Source of the DNA: Rhodococcus sp. KBS0724
Lineage (GTDB): Bacteria > Actinomycetota > Actinomycetes > Mycobacteriales > Mycobacteriaceae
Reading direction: 5' to 3'
DNA: 64,000 nt
Assembly: GCF_005938745.2 (NCBI RefSeq)
Contig: NZ_VCBX02000001.1
Coordinates: 5,284,501 to 5,348,500 of the forward strand
Below the pieces are notes generated by a model. It saw only the letters and a list, made by a program, of their open reading frames with translations, was not told the DNA's origin and ran no database searches. The position numbers and the translations under genes are program-made. This document shows, piece after piece, positions 26,940 to 34,537 of the stretch; position 1 is the first letter of the stretch; each line of letters opens with the position of its first letter.

Positions 26940-28407
26940 CAAGTTTGCAGGGACCACATATCGGCCGGGCAATGTGGGCAACGAATGGCTCCGCTCAGCG
27001 GTTGGCGCAGTTCGCAATCGATGGATCATCCTGCTTGTGTGCGCACTGTTCGGGGGCTTCCTGGGAGCGATCTTGACCAGTGTGCAGTCGCCGAGCTACG
27101 AATCTTCCGCGGTGATCTACCAGACGCCTCACTTCGGCGACACCGACGGTACAAGTCGTCAGCGTACTGAGGCGTACACGAAGTTGCTGAGCTCCGACTT
27201 CCTCATCGAAACCGCTCTGGCAAACACCGGATTGGAGATGTCGAACTCTGACGTGCGCGAAATGACCACGGCCAGTGCCAATGTCGGAAGCGCGATCCTG
27301 ACGGTGACCGTGCGCGCGGAGGACGCCGATACCTCGGCGGAGCTCGCTAATGCTCTAGCGCAAGCACTTCCCGGTGCCGTTGCTGTTTTGGACGGGAGCA
27401 CACCTGCACAACCGGCACCGGATCAGTCGGAAACCGTGGTTCCGGACCCAGTGCGATTGTCGGTGATCAGCCCGGCGGTGCCCGACGACGCTGAGGGCGG
27501 ACCGCAGTATGTGCGCAATACCGCACTCGGTGTGATCGCCGGGCTTTTGGTGGGGTTGCTCTACGCATATCTGCGCAGTCAGATGAGCCGGAAAATTCAG
27601 GATGTCGCCGCACTCGGCAAGTTTCTGTCCGGGCCGGTGCTGGCCGCCATTCCTGCGGACAAAGCGCTGGAAACCGGTGTTGTCGACTTCTCGAGGGAGA
27701 GCCCTGCCGCAGAGGCATTCCGCCGTCTCCGCACCGTGATCGCCGACCACGAACCCGGTCGGGGCGAATGCCGAACCATCATCGTTTCGAGTGCAGTCAC
27801 CGGCGACGGTAAGACAGCGGTCGCGCTGAACCTCGCAATCGCTCTCGCTGAGAGCGGCAATGAGGTCGTATTCGTCGATGCCGCAGGAAGAGACGAAGCG
27901 AACGTGCGCTCCGGACGCCATGGTTCTGATCATGAAAAGAACGCATCACCAGCCGGGTTGATCGATTATTTACTCAATGGTGACGACATCGACCGATACA
28001 TCTCTGCGAGTTGGCATCCGAAGCTTTCGTTCATCCCGGCGGGACGCACCGCGCCCGGCAAGTCCGAACTACTCGGGAGCACTCGGATGCGCAACGGACT
28101 CGCAGATCTTGCTGCTCGCGCAAACTACGTCATCGTCGATACCGCACCGATGGCTGACCGATCCGACGCCCTTGTGCTGGGACGCTGGGCCGACGGTGTC
28201 CTGCTGGTGGCGCGATCTGACCATACGAGGTACGCCGAACTGGGTGCTGTCATCGAACGTTTGTCGTGGGCCGAATTACGAGTCTGGGGCGTTGTACTCA
28301 ATGACTCCCCGAGGCCACTGGCACGCAGCGCACGCAAACGCGGCGCACGATTGTCAGCGGCAAAGCTGCTCACACGCGAGTCCCGCCCGGTCAAAACAAA
28401 CGTCTGA
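26932..28407 (+). CDS. Wzz/BY-kinase-like polysaccharide chain-length protein
   Basis: A 491-residue fusion of a Wzz-type domain (two membrane helices at about 30-50 and 205-225 bracketing an extracytoplasmic part) and a cytosolic P-loop ATPase. Walker A is SAVTGDGKTAVALNLAIALA and Walker B is YVIVDTAPM. Walker A-prime reads EVVFVDAAGRDEA: the first Asp is kept, but the usual second acidic residue of bacterial tyrosine kinases is absent. The C-terminus (KLLTRESRPVKTNV) has no tyrosine cluster. It may therefore be a regulator of chain length that lacks or has altered kinase activity. GTG 26932 overlaps the polymerase gene. Confidence 0.85.
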   Translation: MTDKFAGTTYRPGNVGNEWLRSAVGAVRNRWIILLVCALFGGFLGAILTSVQSPSYESSAVIYQTPHFGDTDGTSRQRTEAYTKLLSSDFLIETALANTGLEMSNSDVREMTTASANVGSAILTVTVRAEDADTSAELANALAQALPGAVAVLDGSTPAQPAPDQSETVVPDPVRLSVISPAVPDDAEGGPQYVRNTALGVIAGLLVGLLYAYLRSQMSRKIQDVAALGKFLSGPVLAAIPADKALETGVVDFSRESPAAEAFRRLRTVIADHEPGRGECRTIIVSSAVTGDGKTAVALNLAIALAESGNEVVFVDAAGRDEANVRSGRHGSDHEKNASPAGLIDYLLNGDDIDRYISASWHPKLSFIPAGRTAPGKSELLGSTRMRNGLADLAARANYVIVDTAPMADRSDALVLGRWADGVLLVARSDHTRYAELGAVIERLSWAELRVWGVVLNDSPRPLARSARKRGARLSAAKLLTRESRPVKTNV

Positions 28408-28433
28408 CAGAAAACCGATCGGCATCGAGTTCG

Positions 28434-30062
28434 TCATCGGCAGGCGACGAAGACCGGCTCTCCCTTCGTCGGGGTGGTTGTCACGGTACCCACGCTCACT
28501 TCCGGGTTCGTAGGCGTGCCACCGACACAACTGTCACTGAAGATCAAAACAGGTAGCCACGACGAGGGTGCTTGCTCCCAAACCAAATCCGCAGCAACCA
28601 CTGTCCCGGATGAGCCCTGGAACACGGCGAATGGTCCGCCGGCTTCGGAACCGAGCGGCGGACCCGTCACGGTCACGTTGAGCTGATCTACCGTGAACTG
28701 TGCCGAGTTGTCGGCGGAGAACGCCACCGCAGACTTCGCCGTCGTGATGGAGACGGTTCCCAGTGAAACATCTTGGGTCCTCTGGAGCCCGACAGCTCCG
28801 GTACCTGGACCTATTTCGGTGTCGATCACCGTGCAATCGCTCAGCGAAATCCCGGTAACCGGCGGGGTTGCAATAGATTCCACGAGAACCGACCAGTAAA
28901 GACAGTTGTTAACGGCAACGCCCGCTACCTCTAGGTCGAATCGGCTGAAAGTGTCGCCAGTCGACCCATTCGGTCTTGCGAGTACGTGCAGCCCTGTGTG
29001 AGAGTCCTCAACGGTGATCCCATCCAACTGCACACCGCGCGATGCCACATAATGCCACCCGGCGCCCGAGTCCGGCGATGCCGAGTCGACCATGACACCT
29101 GCTCCGTTTGATACTCCGTCGACCAGTACGGCAGCTACCGTTGATCGATTGACCCCCGCCAAACGCACTCCGTTTGCCGCACCGCCCGACACTTGGACGT
29201 CGGTGACATCGAAGTCGGTGTTCGACCACTCGGTCAACGCCGGGAAGGAAAAGGTCTCGGAAGCGCTGTCGAACTGGGCTTCTGGAGAGTAGTAAGTCAC
29301 CAGTGCCAAACCGTCGTCACCAGTGTTTGTTGCTGAATACCTTTCGACGGTTCCACGTCGGCACGCGTTGAAATGGAGTCCGTCGGCCATGGTGTTCTCG
29401 ACGTGAAGTCCGTCAACAGTGATGTCGGAAACGCCCATCATGATCACACCTGCCTGCGGACTCGACTCGACTCTGCAGTCGCTCAATGTCACCCAACTAA
29501 CCGGCCTGCCGGGTCCGGTCCAACCATCGGGCACTGCCGACGTGTCCGATGCATATCCCACGACTCGGATTCCGTCGCCCATCGACCGCAGCGTCGGCTG
29601 GCTTGCCCACCGCACTGCCACGTTGTGAAGAGACACACGCTCCAGCGGACCACGCAGCACGATGCCATGGCTCGTGCCGGCGCCGTTGTCGTCCAGGTTG
29701 TCCATCAGAAGTTCGGCACCGGAGTCGAAGTCGATCGAAACGTCAGAGATCCCCACTATCGAGATAGCAGCGCCGCCTGCTGGATGACGCTGAGTAAAGC
29801 GGTACTGGCCGGACGGAAAAAGTAAGACGTCTCCGGATTTCAGTTCGGCAACGGCATTGCGAATGGCAATCGAGTCATCCTGTGTCCCATCACCAACCGC
29901 ACCGAAATCGCGAACATCGATGACGTCACCGCCGCCCTCGACGCGGCGAACGGCGTTGAAGGATTCAGGCAGAGCGGCAGGCAGAGCCAACGCTGCCGGG
30001 AACATTCCGAGAAATTTGCGGCGCGACAGCGCCGACGACCAGTTAGCCAATGGGTACCTCAC
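28434..30062 (-). CDS. Tat-exported right-handed beta-helix (pectate-lyase-like) protein
   Basis: A 542-residue protein. The N-terminus has a Tat signal (SRRKFLGMFPAALALPAAL). The opening of the mature part, IDVRDFGAVGDGTQDDSIAIRNAV, is the classic start of the pectate lyase/polygalacturonase-like superfamily, followed by many short beta-coil repeats. Such proteins in polysaccharide loci cleave or epimerise the polymer outside the cell. Catalytic residues are not obvious by eye. Its start overlaps the downstream end of the glycosyltransferase gene by 20 bases, so these two are co-transcribed. Confidence 0.85.
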   Translation of the reverse strand: MRYPLANWSSALSRRKFLGMFPAALALPAALPESFNAVRRVEGGGDVIDVRDFGAVGDGTQDDSIAIRNAVAELKSGDVLLFPSGQYRFTQRHPAGGAAISIVGISDVSIDFDSGAELLMDNLDDNGAGTSHGIVLRGPLERVSLHNVAVRWASQPTLRSMGDGIRVVGYASDTSAVPDGWTGPGRPVSWVTLSDCRVESSPQAGVIMMGVSDITVDGLHVENTMADGLHFNACRRGTVERYSATNTGDDGLALVTYYSPEAQFDSASETFSFPALTEWSNTDFDVTDVQVSGGAANGVRLAGVNRSTVAAVLVDGVSNGAGVMVDSASPDSGAGWHYVASRGVQLDGITVEDSHTGLHVLARPNGSTGDTFSRFDLEVAGVAVNNCLYWSVLVESIATPPVTGISLSDCTVIDTEIGPGTGAVGLQRTQDVSLGTVSITTAKSAVAFSADNSAQFTVDQLNVTVTGPPLGSEAGGPFAVFQGSSGTVVAADLVWEQAPSSWLPVLIFSDSCVGGTPTNPEVSVGTVTTTPTKGEPVFVACR

Positions 30063-31209
30063 TCAGGAAGGAACATATCTTCTCGGCAGTAGCTGTTGAC
30101 ACGATCTCGGACTGGCGCCGCTTGACATGCAACTCTCCGCGCTGACTCAGCGACGCCCTGGCGGCTTCGTCGTCACAGTACTTCTTCACGAGTTCGGCCA
30201 AGGCTTCGGAATCATGCGGATCAAAATACTCTGCGCCGTCTCCGCACGTTTCCCTCAACACCGCGATGTCAGACGCCAGAACCGCGGTACCGGACGCCAT
30301 TGCCTCGAGCGGCGGAAGACCGGCACCTTCGAAAAGTGAAGGCATAACCAATAAGTCCGCCTGAGCCACCAGAGCACGCAGACTGTCGAACGGAAGTCTG
30401 CCCGTTAGCTGCACACGTTCACCCAGGCCTGCCACAAGCTGGTTGATTCGGTCGTCGAGTGTCCTGAGTGACTCATCGCCACCAGCTATCACCAGTGTGT
30501 GTGGGATGGAATCCGAGATCGTCGCAAATGCATCCAGAAGTACCGGCAAGTTCTTGTGCCGCTTGATATTGCCGACATACAAAATGTAGGGGCGTTGAAT
30601 TGGCGACGACGCCGGGTCGGCTTCAGAGAACCACACGTCGTCTACTGGGATCGGCGTCACCAGCACCTCGGATGAGGGTGCGATTGCAGCCATGGAACGG
30701 GCGGTGGCCTGGGACGGGGTGAAAATCGTTGCGGCCCGTCGCGCGCTGAGTTTCAGCATCGTCCACGCGTACGCGTTCTTGGCGCGATTCTGGTCGCTCA
30801 GCTTTTTGTCTTCGACATGGAGGGTGTCATGCACCGTGGAGAAGTATCGAACGTCCCGATTACGAGGAGACGTTAGTGCAAAAGGAAAGGGGTAGTGCGG
30901 AACCCACAGTGCCTGCGGACGGGTTGCCGACAATGCGTGACGCCACACGCGCTGTTCACGCATTGAATACATTCGGGCCTCGGCGGGATCCGCGAAAATC
31001 ACACGGGTTTCTTCGCTGGTGTCAGGTGCCGCGTTTCGGTCGGCGAGGACGGCCAGCCTGAATCCACGTTCTTTCAGCACCTGCTCGAGCACAGGAATTT
31101 GGGTCCTGATGTAGGTGCCGATACCACTCTGACGAATATGTCGGGCATCGAACAACAGATCAACCGACTCGCCATCACGGCTCGCCTGACCGGCACGGGG
31201 AGTATCCAT
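30043..31209 (-). CDS. Glycosyltransferase family 4 (GT-B)
   Basis: A 388-residue retaining glycosyltransferase. The C-terminal domain shows YILYVGNIKRHKNLPVLLDAF, LTGRLPFDSLRALVAQADLL and the EX7E nucleotide-sugar motif in PSLFEGAGLPPLEAMASG. The N-terminal part DARHIRQSGIGTYIR is typical of the mannosyl/rhamnosyl group. It is cytosolic with no membrane helix. It is divergent from the second glycosyltransferase across about 250 bases and upstream of the beta-helix gene. Confidence 0.9.
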   Translation of the reverse strand: MDTPRAGQASRDGESVDLLFDARHIRQSGIGTYIRTQIPVLEQVLKERGFRLAVLADRNAAPDTSEETRVIFADPAEARMYSMREQRVWRHALSATRPQALWVPHYPFPFALTSPRNRDVRYFSTVHDTLHVEDKKLSDQNRAKNAYAWTMLKLSARRAATIFTPSQATARSMAAIAPSSEVLVTPIPVDDVWFSEADPASSPIQRPYILYVGNIKRHKNLPVLLDAFATISDSIPHTLVIAGGDESLRTLDDRINQLVAGLGERVQLTGRLPFDSLRALVAQADLLVMPSLFEGAGLPPLEAMASGTAVLASDIAVLRETCGDGAEYFDPHDSEALAELVKKYCDDEAARASLSQRGELHVKRRQSEIVSTATAEKICSFLSEVPIG

Positions 31210-31460
31210 AAGTGAATTGTTGCAGGTCCGTCAATTTGATGGAGATAATGATGCCCTGTCAAATGTCCGACTTCGCAGATGAAATGGTACCTTCGGCACG
31301 AAGGAACTGATTTTGTCGGATCACCAGTAGTTTCAGGTGCATTCACGGCAGCAAAGGTCGACTTCGGCTGGGTATCAACAAAGCTCGATCAGCCGGATCG
31401 CCAGATAATAAGGGCACACACCAAATAACTGTCACACGTCGCGGGAGTCTCGAAGCAACC

Positions 31461-32576
31461 ATGAACGAACCCAAATTAGCGATAGTGCACGAGCGATTCA
31501 CTGAGATCGCGGGTTCCGAACATGTGGTTGAGCAACTGTCCTTGACCTGGCCGCAAGCCGCCGTCCACGTGCCTCTTGCCCGACCTGCAGGCATACCTGC
31601 CGGACTTTCGTCCCCTCCTGTGACGACATGGGTCGACGGCGCCTACCGGATGCTGGGAAGGTCTTCATATGCACCGTTGATGCCGCTGCTGCCCAGCGCT
31701 TTTCGCGGCATGAAACTGGGAGAGGTCGATGCGGTGGTGGTGAGCCATCATGCCTTTGCCACGCAGGCAGCCTTCGCCACCGATGCGCCGGTGATCGCAT
31801 ACGTACACAGTCCAGCGCGCTGGGCCTGGGATCCCGCCTTTCGGGCGCAAGAGTCGGGTGGCGCGGCCGGCGCAGCCGTGCTCGCAGCACTGGCGCGAGT
31901 AGCGCGTCGGGGCGAGTTGAAAGCTGTGAGTCGGCTCGACCAGGTAGTCGCGAACTCGACCGAGGTTGCCGACCGGATTCAACGCTGGTGGGGTCGAGAA
32001 GCAGTGGTAGTGCATCCACCCGTGGACACCCATGGATTCACCCCTGATTTCTCGATCGAACGGGAGGATTTCTTTCTTCTCGCCGGCCGCTTGGTGCCTT
32101 ACAAACGGCCAGACCTTGCGATAAGAGCCGCACGACAGGCGGGTAAGCGACTCGTCGTTGTGGGCGATGGCCGATGGATGGACCTCTGCAAGGAATTGGC
32201 CGCCGAGGACACGGTTTTTGTCGGGCGAGTCCCCCACGATCAACTACTGGATCTTTACCGGCGGGCGCGAGCCCTCCTGATGCCCGGGGTCGAGGACTTC
32301 GGCATCGTCCCGGTCGAGGCGATGGCAACCGGAACCCCCGTGATCGCTTTGGGCGAAGGCGGAGCACTCGACACAGTTCTCCCAGGCAAGTCCGGTGTTC
32401 TTGTGTCCCCTGGCCACGACACGAAGGTGATCAGCGGTCTTGCAGAAGCAATGGAGACATTCGAGCCAAACGACTTCGATGCGAAGATAATTCGCTCGTG
32501 GGCCGAAGGCTTCTCTCAGAAGGCCTTTGGAGAGAACATGACCAAAGTCGTTGACGACGTTCTCAGGAGCCGGTGA
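31461..32576 (+). CDS. Glycosyltransferase family 4 (GT-B), second
   Basis: A 371-residue GT4 protein. The opening KLAIVHERFTEIAGSEHVVEQL, the IAYVHSPARWAWDP block and VHPPVDTHGFTP are the family's acceptor-side motifs, found in the group that often transfers mannose or other sugars in exopolysaccharide loci. The nucleotide-binding end shows FLLAGRLVPYKRPDLAI and VEDFGIVPVEAMATGTPVI (EX7E). It is the last gene before the right-hand tRNA repeat at 32792. Confidence 0.92.
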   Translation: MNEPKLAIVHERFTEIAGSEHVVEQLSLTWPQAAVHVPLARPAGIPAGLSSPPVTTWVDGAYRMLGRSSYAPLMPLLPSAFRGMKLGEVDAVVVSHHAFATQAAFATDAPVIAYVHSPARWAWDPAFRAQESGGAAGAAVLAALARVARRGELKAVSRLDQVVANSTEVADRIQRWWGREAVVVHPPVDTHGFTPDFSIEREDFFLLAGRLVPYKRPDLAIRAARQAGKRLVVVGDGRWMDLCKELAAEDTVFVGRVPHDQLLDLYRRARALLMPGVEDFGIVPVEAMATGTPVIALGEGGALDTVLPGKSGVLVSPGHDTKVISGLAEAMETFEPNDFDAKIIRSWAEGFSQKAFGENMTKVVDDVLRSR

Positions 32577-32791
32577 TCACCAAGCGGTCGAACGTACCGA
32601 GAGCCGGACATGACTCCGACGGGTGTTCCAGTTGCCCGGGACCTCGGTAGAATGAATTTGGCTCGGTCGCGATATCGGGCGGCGTAGCTATCGGCCGGCA
32701 CTGAGGTCGTCGAGCAGCCTGAGTGTCGCTTCGAGCCGCACCGTGCAACGCATGTTCGACACTGCAACCAGTAGCACCGCCTTCAATCACG

Positions 32792-32829
32792 TTCCCAATC
32801 TGAATACGCGGGTTCGATTCCCGTCATCG
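32792..32829 (+). repeat. attR-like repeat: partial tRNA-Gly copy
   Basis: Thirty-seven of 38 bases match the anticodon loop-to-acceptor part of the tRNA-Gly gene at 21199-21236; the last 30 are identical. No 5' half of a tRNA precedes it, so it is not a functional gene. It marks the distal boundary of the island. Confidence 0.8.
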
Positions 32830-33022
32830 ACTTCCTGGGGTGTTCACCCATCAATCGCTGTTGAGTTCACCTATTAGATCCTCAAATCCTTCCGATACAC
32901 GATTTCTGTTTGATCAGGCGTCGTGAGGCCGATTTCGCCGGATCTTCGACGAGCACTGCGGGCTCTCGGAACCTCGGGAGAGACAACTGCGGTGATCTAG
33001 GCGTCTGCAGCCGAGATCGGCT

Positions 33023-33044
33023 AGCGGAATCCGTGGATTCCGCT
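33023..33044. repeat. Perfect inverted repeat, 10-bp arms
   Basis: AGCGGAATCC and GGATTCCGCT separated by two bases, directly next to a second palindrome AGCCGA-ga-TCGGCT (33010-33023). Located in the gene-free scar just outside the right island border. Function unknown. Confidence 0.6.
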
Positions 33045-33198
33045 GCCGGAGCAGGGGTAGTTATCGGTCGGGATCAGCGACCGTTGGCCGGCGTTGGGGC
33101 TTCGATGCGAAGCCGTGCCGACAACGCGGGGCAATGCGCTCCGGTTCCGGTCCCCCGACGAATCTTCCCTACGGATCGAGACTCTCACGCCGGTTATA

Positions 33199-33501
33199 TC
33201 AGTCGCGGAGAAAGGGAATGTTCAACGCCGCGAGGGTGAACCCGATCAAGAGGGCGTAACCACGCAGCCCGAACCAGCGAAAGAAGCCGCAGTGCATCCT
33301 CATCCCATTGCTCTTCAGATCGGCAAACAGGCTTTCAATACCGACCCTGCGGAAATACGACGCCTTTCGCTCCAGGCCGCCATGCTGGTACGGCATCCGC
33401 AGATCCGGGTCATCCGAGTCCCACAGCGTGACTGTACGACGGCAACTACACGGCGTGCCGGGCCTGCATGCGGTGGTCGGCACGCTGATCGGAGCGCGCA
33501 T
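33199..33501 (-). pseudogene. Transposase C-terminal fragment
   Basis: The reverse strand reads HGGLERKASYFRRVGIE, then SLFADLKSNGMRMHCGFFRWFG and LRGYALLIGFTLAALN. This pattern (a Tyr-Phe-Arg-Arg plus E-S-L-x-A-D-L-K motif followed by a hydrophobic helix) is typical of the C-terminal end of DDE transposases of the IS1182/IS1634 kind. No upstream catalytic domain can be followed in frame, and no terminal repeats were found. It is a dead insertion sequence remnant beside the island border. Confidence 0.6.
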
Positions 33502-33625
33502 CGAGATCGGATGTTGGGCAGCAGCTTCGGAATCCGCTCCCCAAACGCCTGCACTGCGGGCAGTCGGCTGGTTCTGCTTCTGTCCGACCCGTGTACAGCC
33601 AAACGAGGTGTATACGCGTTGCGGC

Positions 33626-34024
33626 CTAGATGATCTCGCGATTCCATGTCGTGACCGCCCAGATCACGAACACGTTGAGCGCGATGATCGTCGTCGCCCA
33701 CCACGGGTAGTAGGGCAACCACAGGAAATTGACGAGAATCGACACACCGCAGATCACAAGAGCACCCACGCGAGACCAGATCGACCCGGTGAACAACGTA
33801 ACGCCGACCACTGCGACGACGACACCGAGTACAAGATGGATCCATCCCCACACAGTGAGGTCGAATTGGTAGGCGTACTCGGGACCGACGACGAACACCT
33901 CGTCCTTCTTTATCGCGGAGATACCTTGTAAGAACTCGAGCACGCCGACGGTGACGAGAAGAACCGCCCCGCCCATCGTCGCTCCCTTTGCCACACGTTG
34001 CTGGACCATTATCTTCTCGGACAT
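33626..34024 (-). CDS. DUF7144-type four-helix membrane protein
   Basis: A 132-residue membrane protein with four hydrophobic segments: AVLLVTVGVLEFLQGISAI, then a loop with YAYQFDLTVWGWIHLVLGVVVAVVG, then ALVICGVSILVNFLWLPYYPWW and ALNVFVIWAVTTW. The WGWIHL motif and YPWW pattern identify a family common in actinobacteria with no known function. ATG 34024 is preferred because GAGGGG is positioned upstream. It stands alone with no clear operon partner. Confidence 0.85.
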   Translation of the reverse strand: MSEKIMVQQRVAKGATMGGAVLLVTVGVLEFLQGISAIKKDEVFVVGPEYAYQFDLTVWGWIHLVLGVVVAVVGVTLFTGSIWSRVGALVICGVSILVNFLWLPYYPWWATTIIALNVFVIWAVTTWNREII

Positions 34025-34041
34025 AGCCGCCCCTCGAGGTC

Positions 34042-34287
34042 TCACGTACAAATCGGTCGGGTGCCAGGGTCATACCACCTGGATACCCGCTGTTCGGTCC
34101 GCAAATCGCTCGGCGCGAATTCGACAACCTCATACGGCACTCGACCAAGAATTACCTTGTGAATAGCCGATCGATATTCAGTCGGAAGGTATTCAGGCGC
34201 GAGTGACGAATCGATAAGGTTGTAGCTCACCTCGCCGACCTGAGCACTGAATCTCGAGTCTCGAACTCTGGATAGGGCGCACCACAC
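34042..34287 (-). CDS. Possible small protein (81 aa), unknown
   Basis: Open from ATG 34287 to the stop at 34042. The middle has balanced, protein-like composition (VGEVSYNLIDSSLAPEYLP, IHKVILGRVPYEVVEFAPSD), but no family is recognised and there is no clear ribosome binding site. It ends 18 bases before the start of the membrane protein, so co-transcription is possible. Confidence 0.3.
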   Translation of the reverse strand: MWCALSRVRDSRFSAQVGEVSYNLIDSSLAPEYLPTEYRSAIHKVILGRVPYEVVEFAPSDLRTEQRVSRWYDPGTRPICT

Positions 34288-34451
34288 ATGAGAAACTCGT
34301 GATGCGGGATGGACATCGAGCTCGAAACCCGTCCACTCCTAACACATTCCCGTCCAGAGCCCCTTGAACCGGACGGGTGCGCGACCAGGAGGTGGACGTG
34401 ACGCTACGGACCGACCGACGCGCTGCCCGCGCAACTTTCGTTCAGCGGACG

Positions 34452-34486
34452 CCTCGTGACGAGCGCAGGTTGGACTCGTCACGAGG
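34452..34486. promoter_or_regulatory. Inverted repeat upstream of DHA2 transporter
   Basis: Perfect 12-bp arms CCTCGTGACGAG and CTCGTCACGAGG around an 11-base spacer, ending 52 bases before the transporter start. No T run follows, so it is more likely an operator or a leader stem-loop than a terminator. The nearest regulator genes are not adjacent. Confidence 0.55.
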
Positions 34487-34537
34487 TGGAACACACTATC
34501 GGGAGAGCGTCGTAACTACGGAGGCAGCAGATCCGTC

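Larger units (their letters stand above)
21207..32829. mobile_element. Putative tRNA-targeted exopolysaccharide island (11.6 kb)
   Basis: The segment is bounded by direct repeats of the tRNA-Gly 3' half. Within it are a GAF protein, priming sugar transferase, flippase-like protein, polymerase, chain-length/ATPase protein, beta-helix enzyme and two glycosyltransferases: a full Wzx/Wzy-style polysaccharide locus. No integrase is present, so the element is either immobilised, integrated by an enzyme encoded elsewhere, or a remnant that lost one. Directly outside the right repeat is a scar with a transposase fragment. The boundaries are inferred from the repeats alone. Confidence 0.6.
32577..33198. 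other. Island right border and scar region
   Basis: Contains the tRNA-derived repeat (32792-32829) and afterwards a gene-poor scar with palindromes at 33012-33044 and a 7-bp hairpin GGCTTCG-atg-CGAAGCC at 33098-33114. No credible open reading frame is visible. The sequence probably derives from repeated insertion and decay. Confidence 0.5.

Noticed and set aside
32792..32829. Possible second tRNA-Gly gene
   Set aside because: Only the 3' half is present; no 5' acceptor strand, D arm or anticodon stem pairing partner exists upstream, and the anticodon stem carries a mismatch.
33315..34148. 277-codon minus-strand frame
   Set aside because: Overlaps the DUF7144 gene in another frame and the transposase remnant; Arg-rich without motifs.
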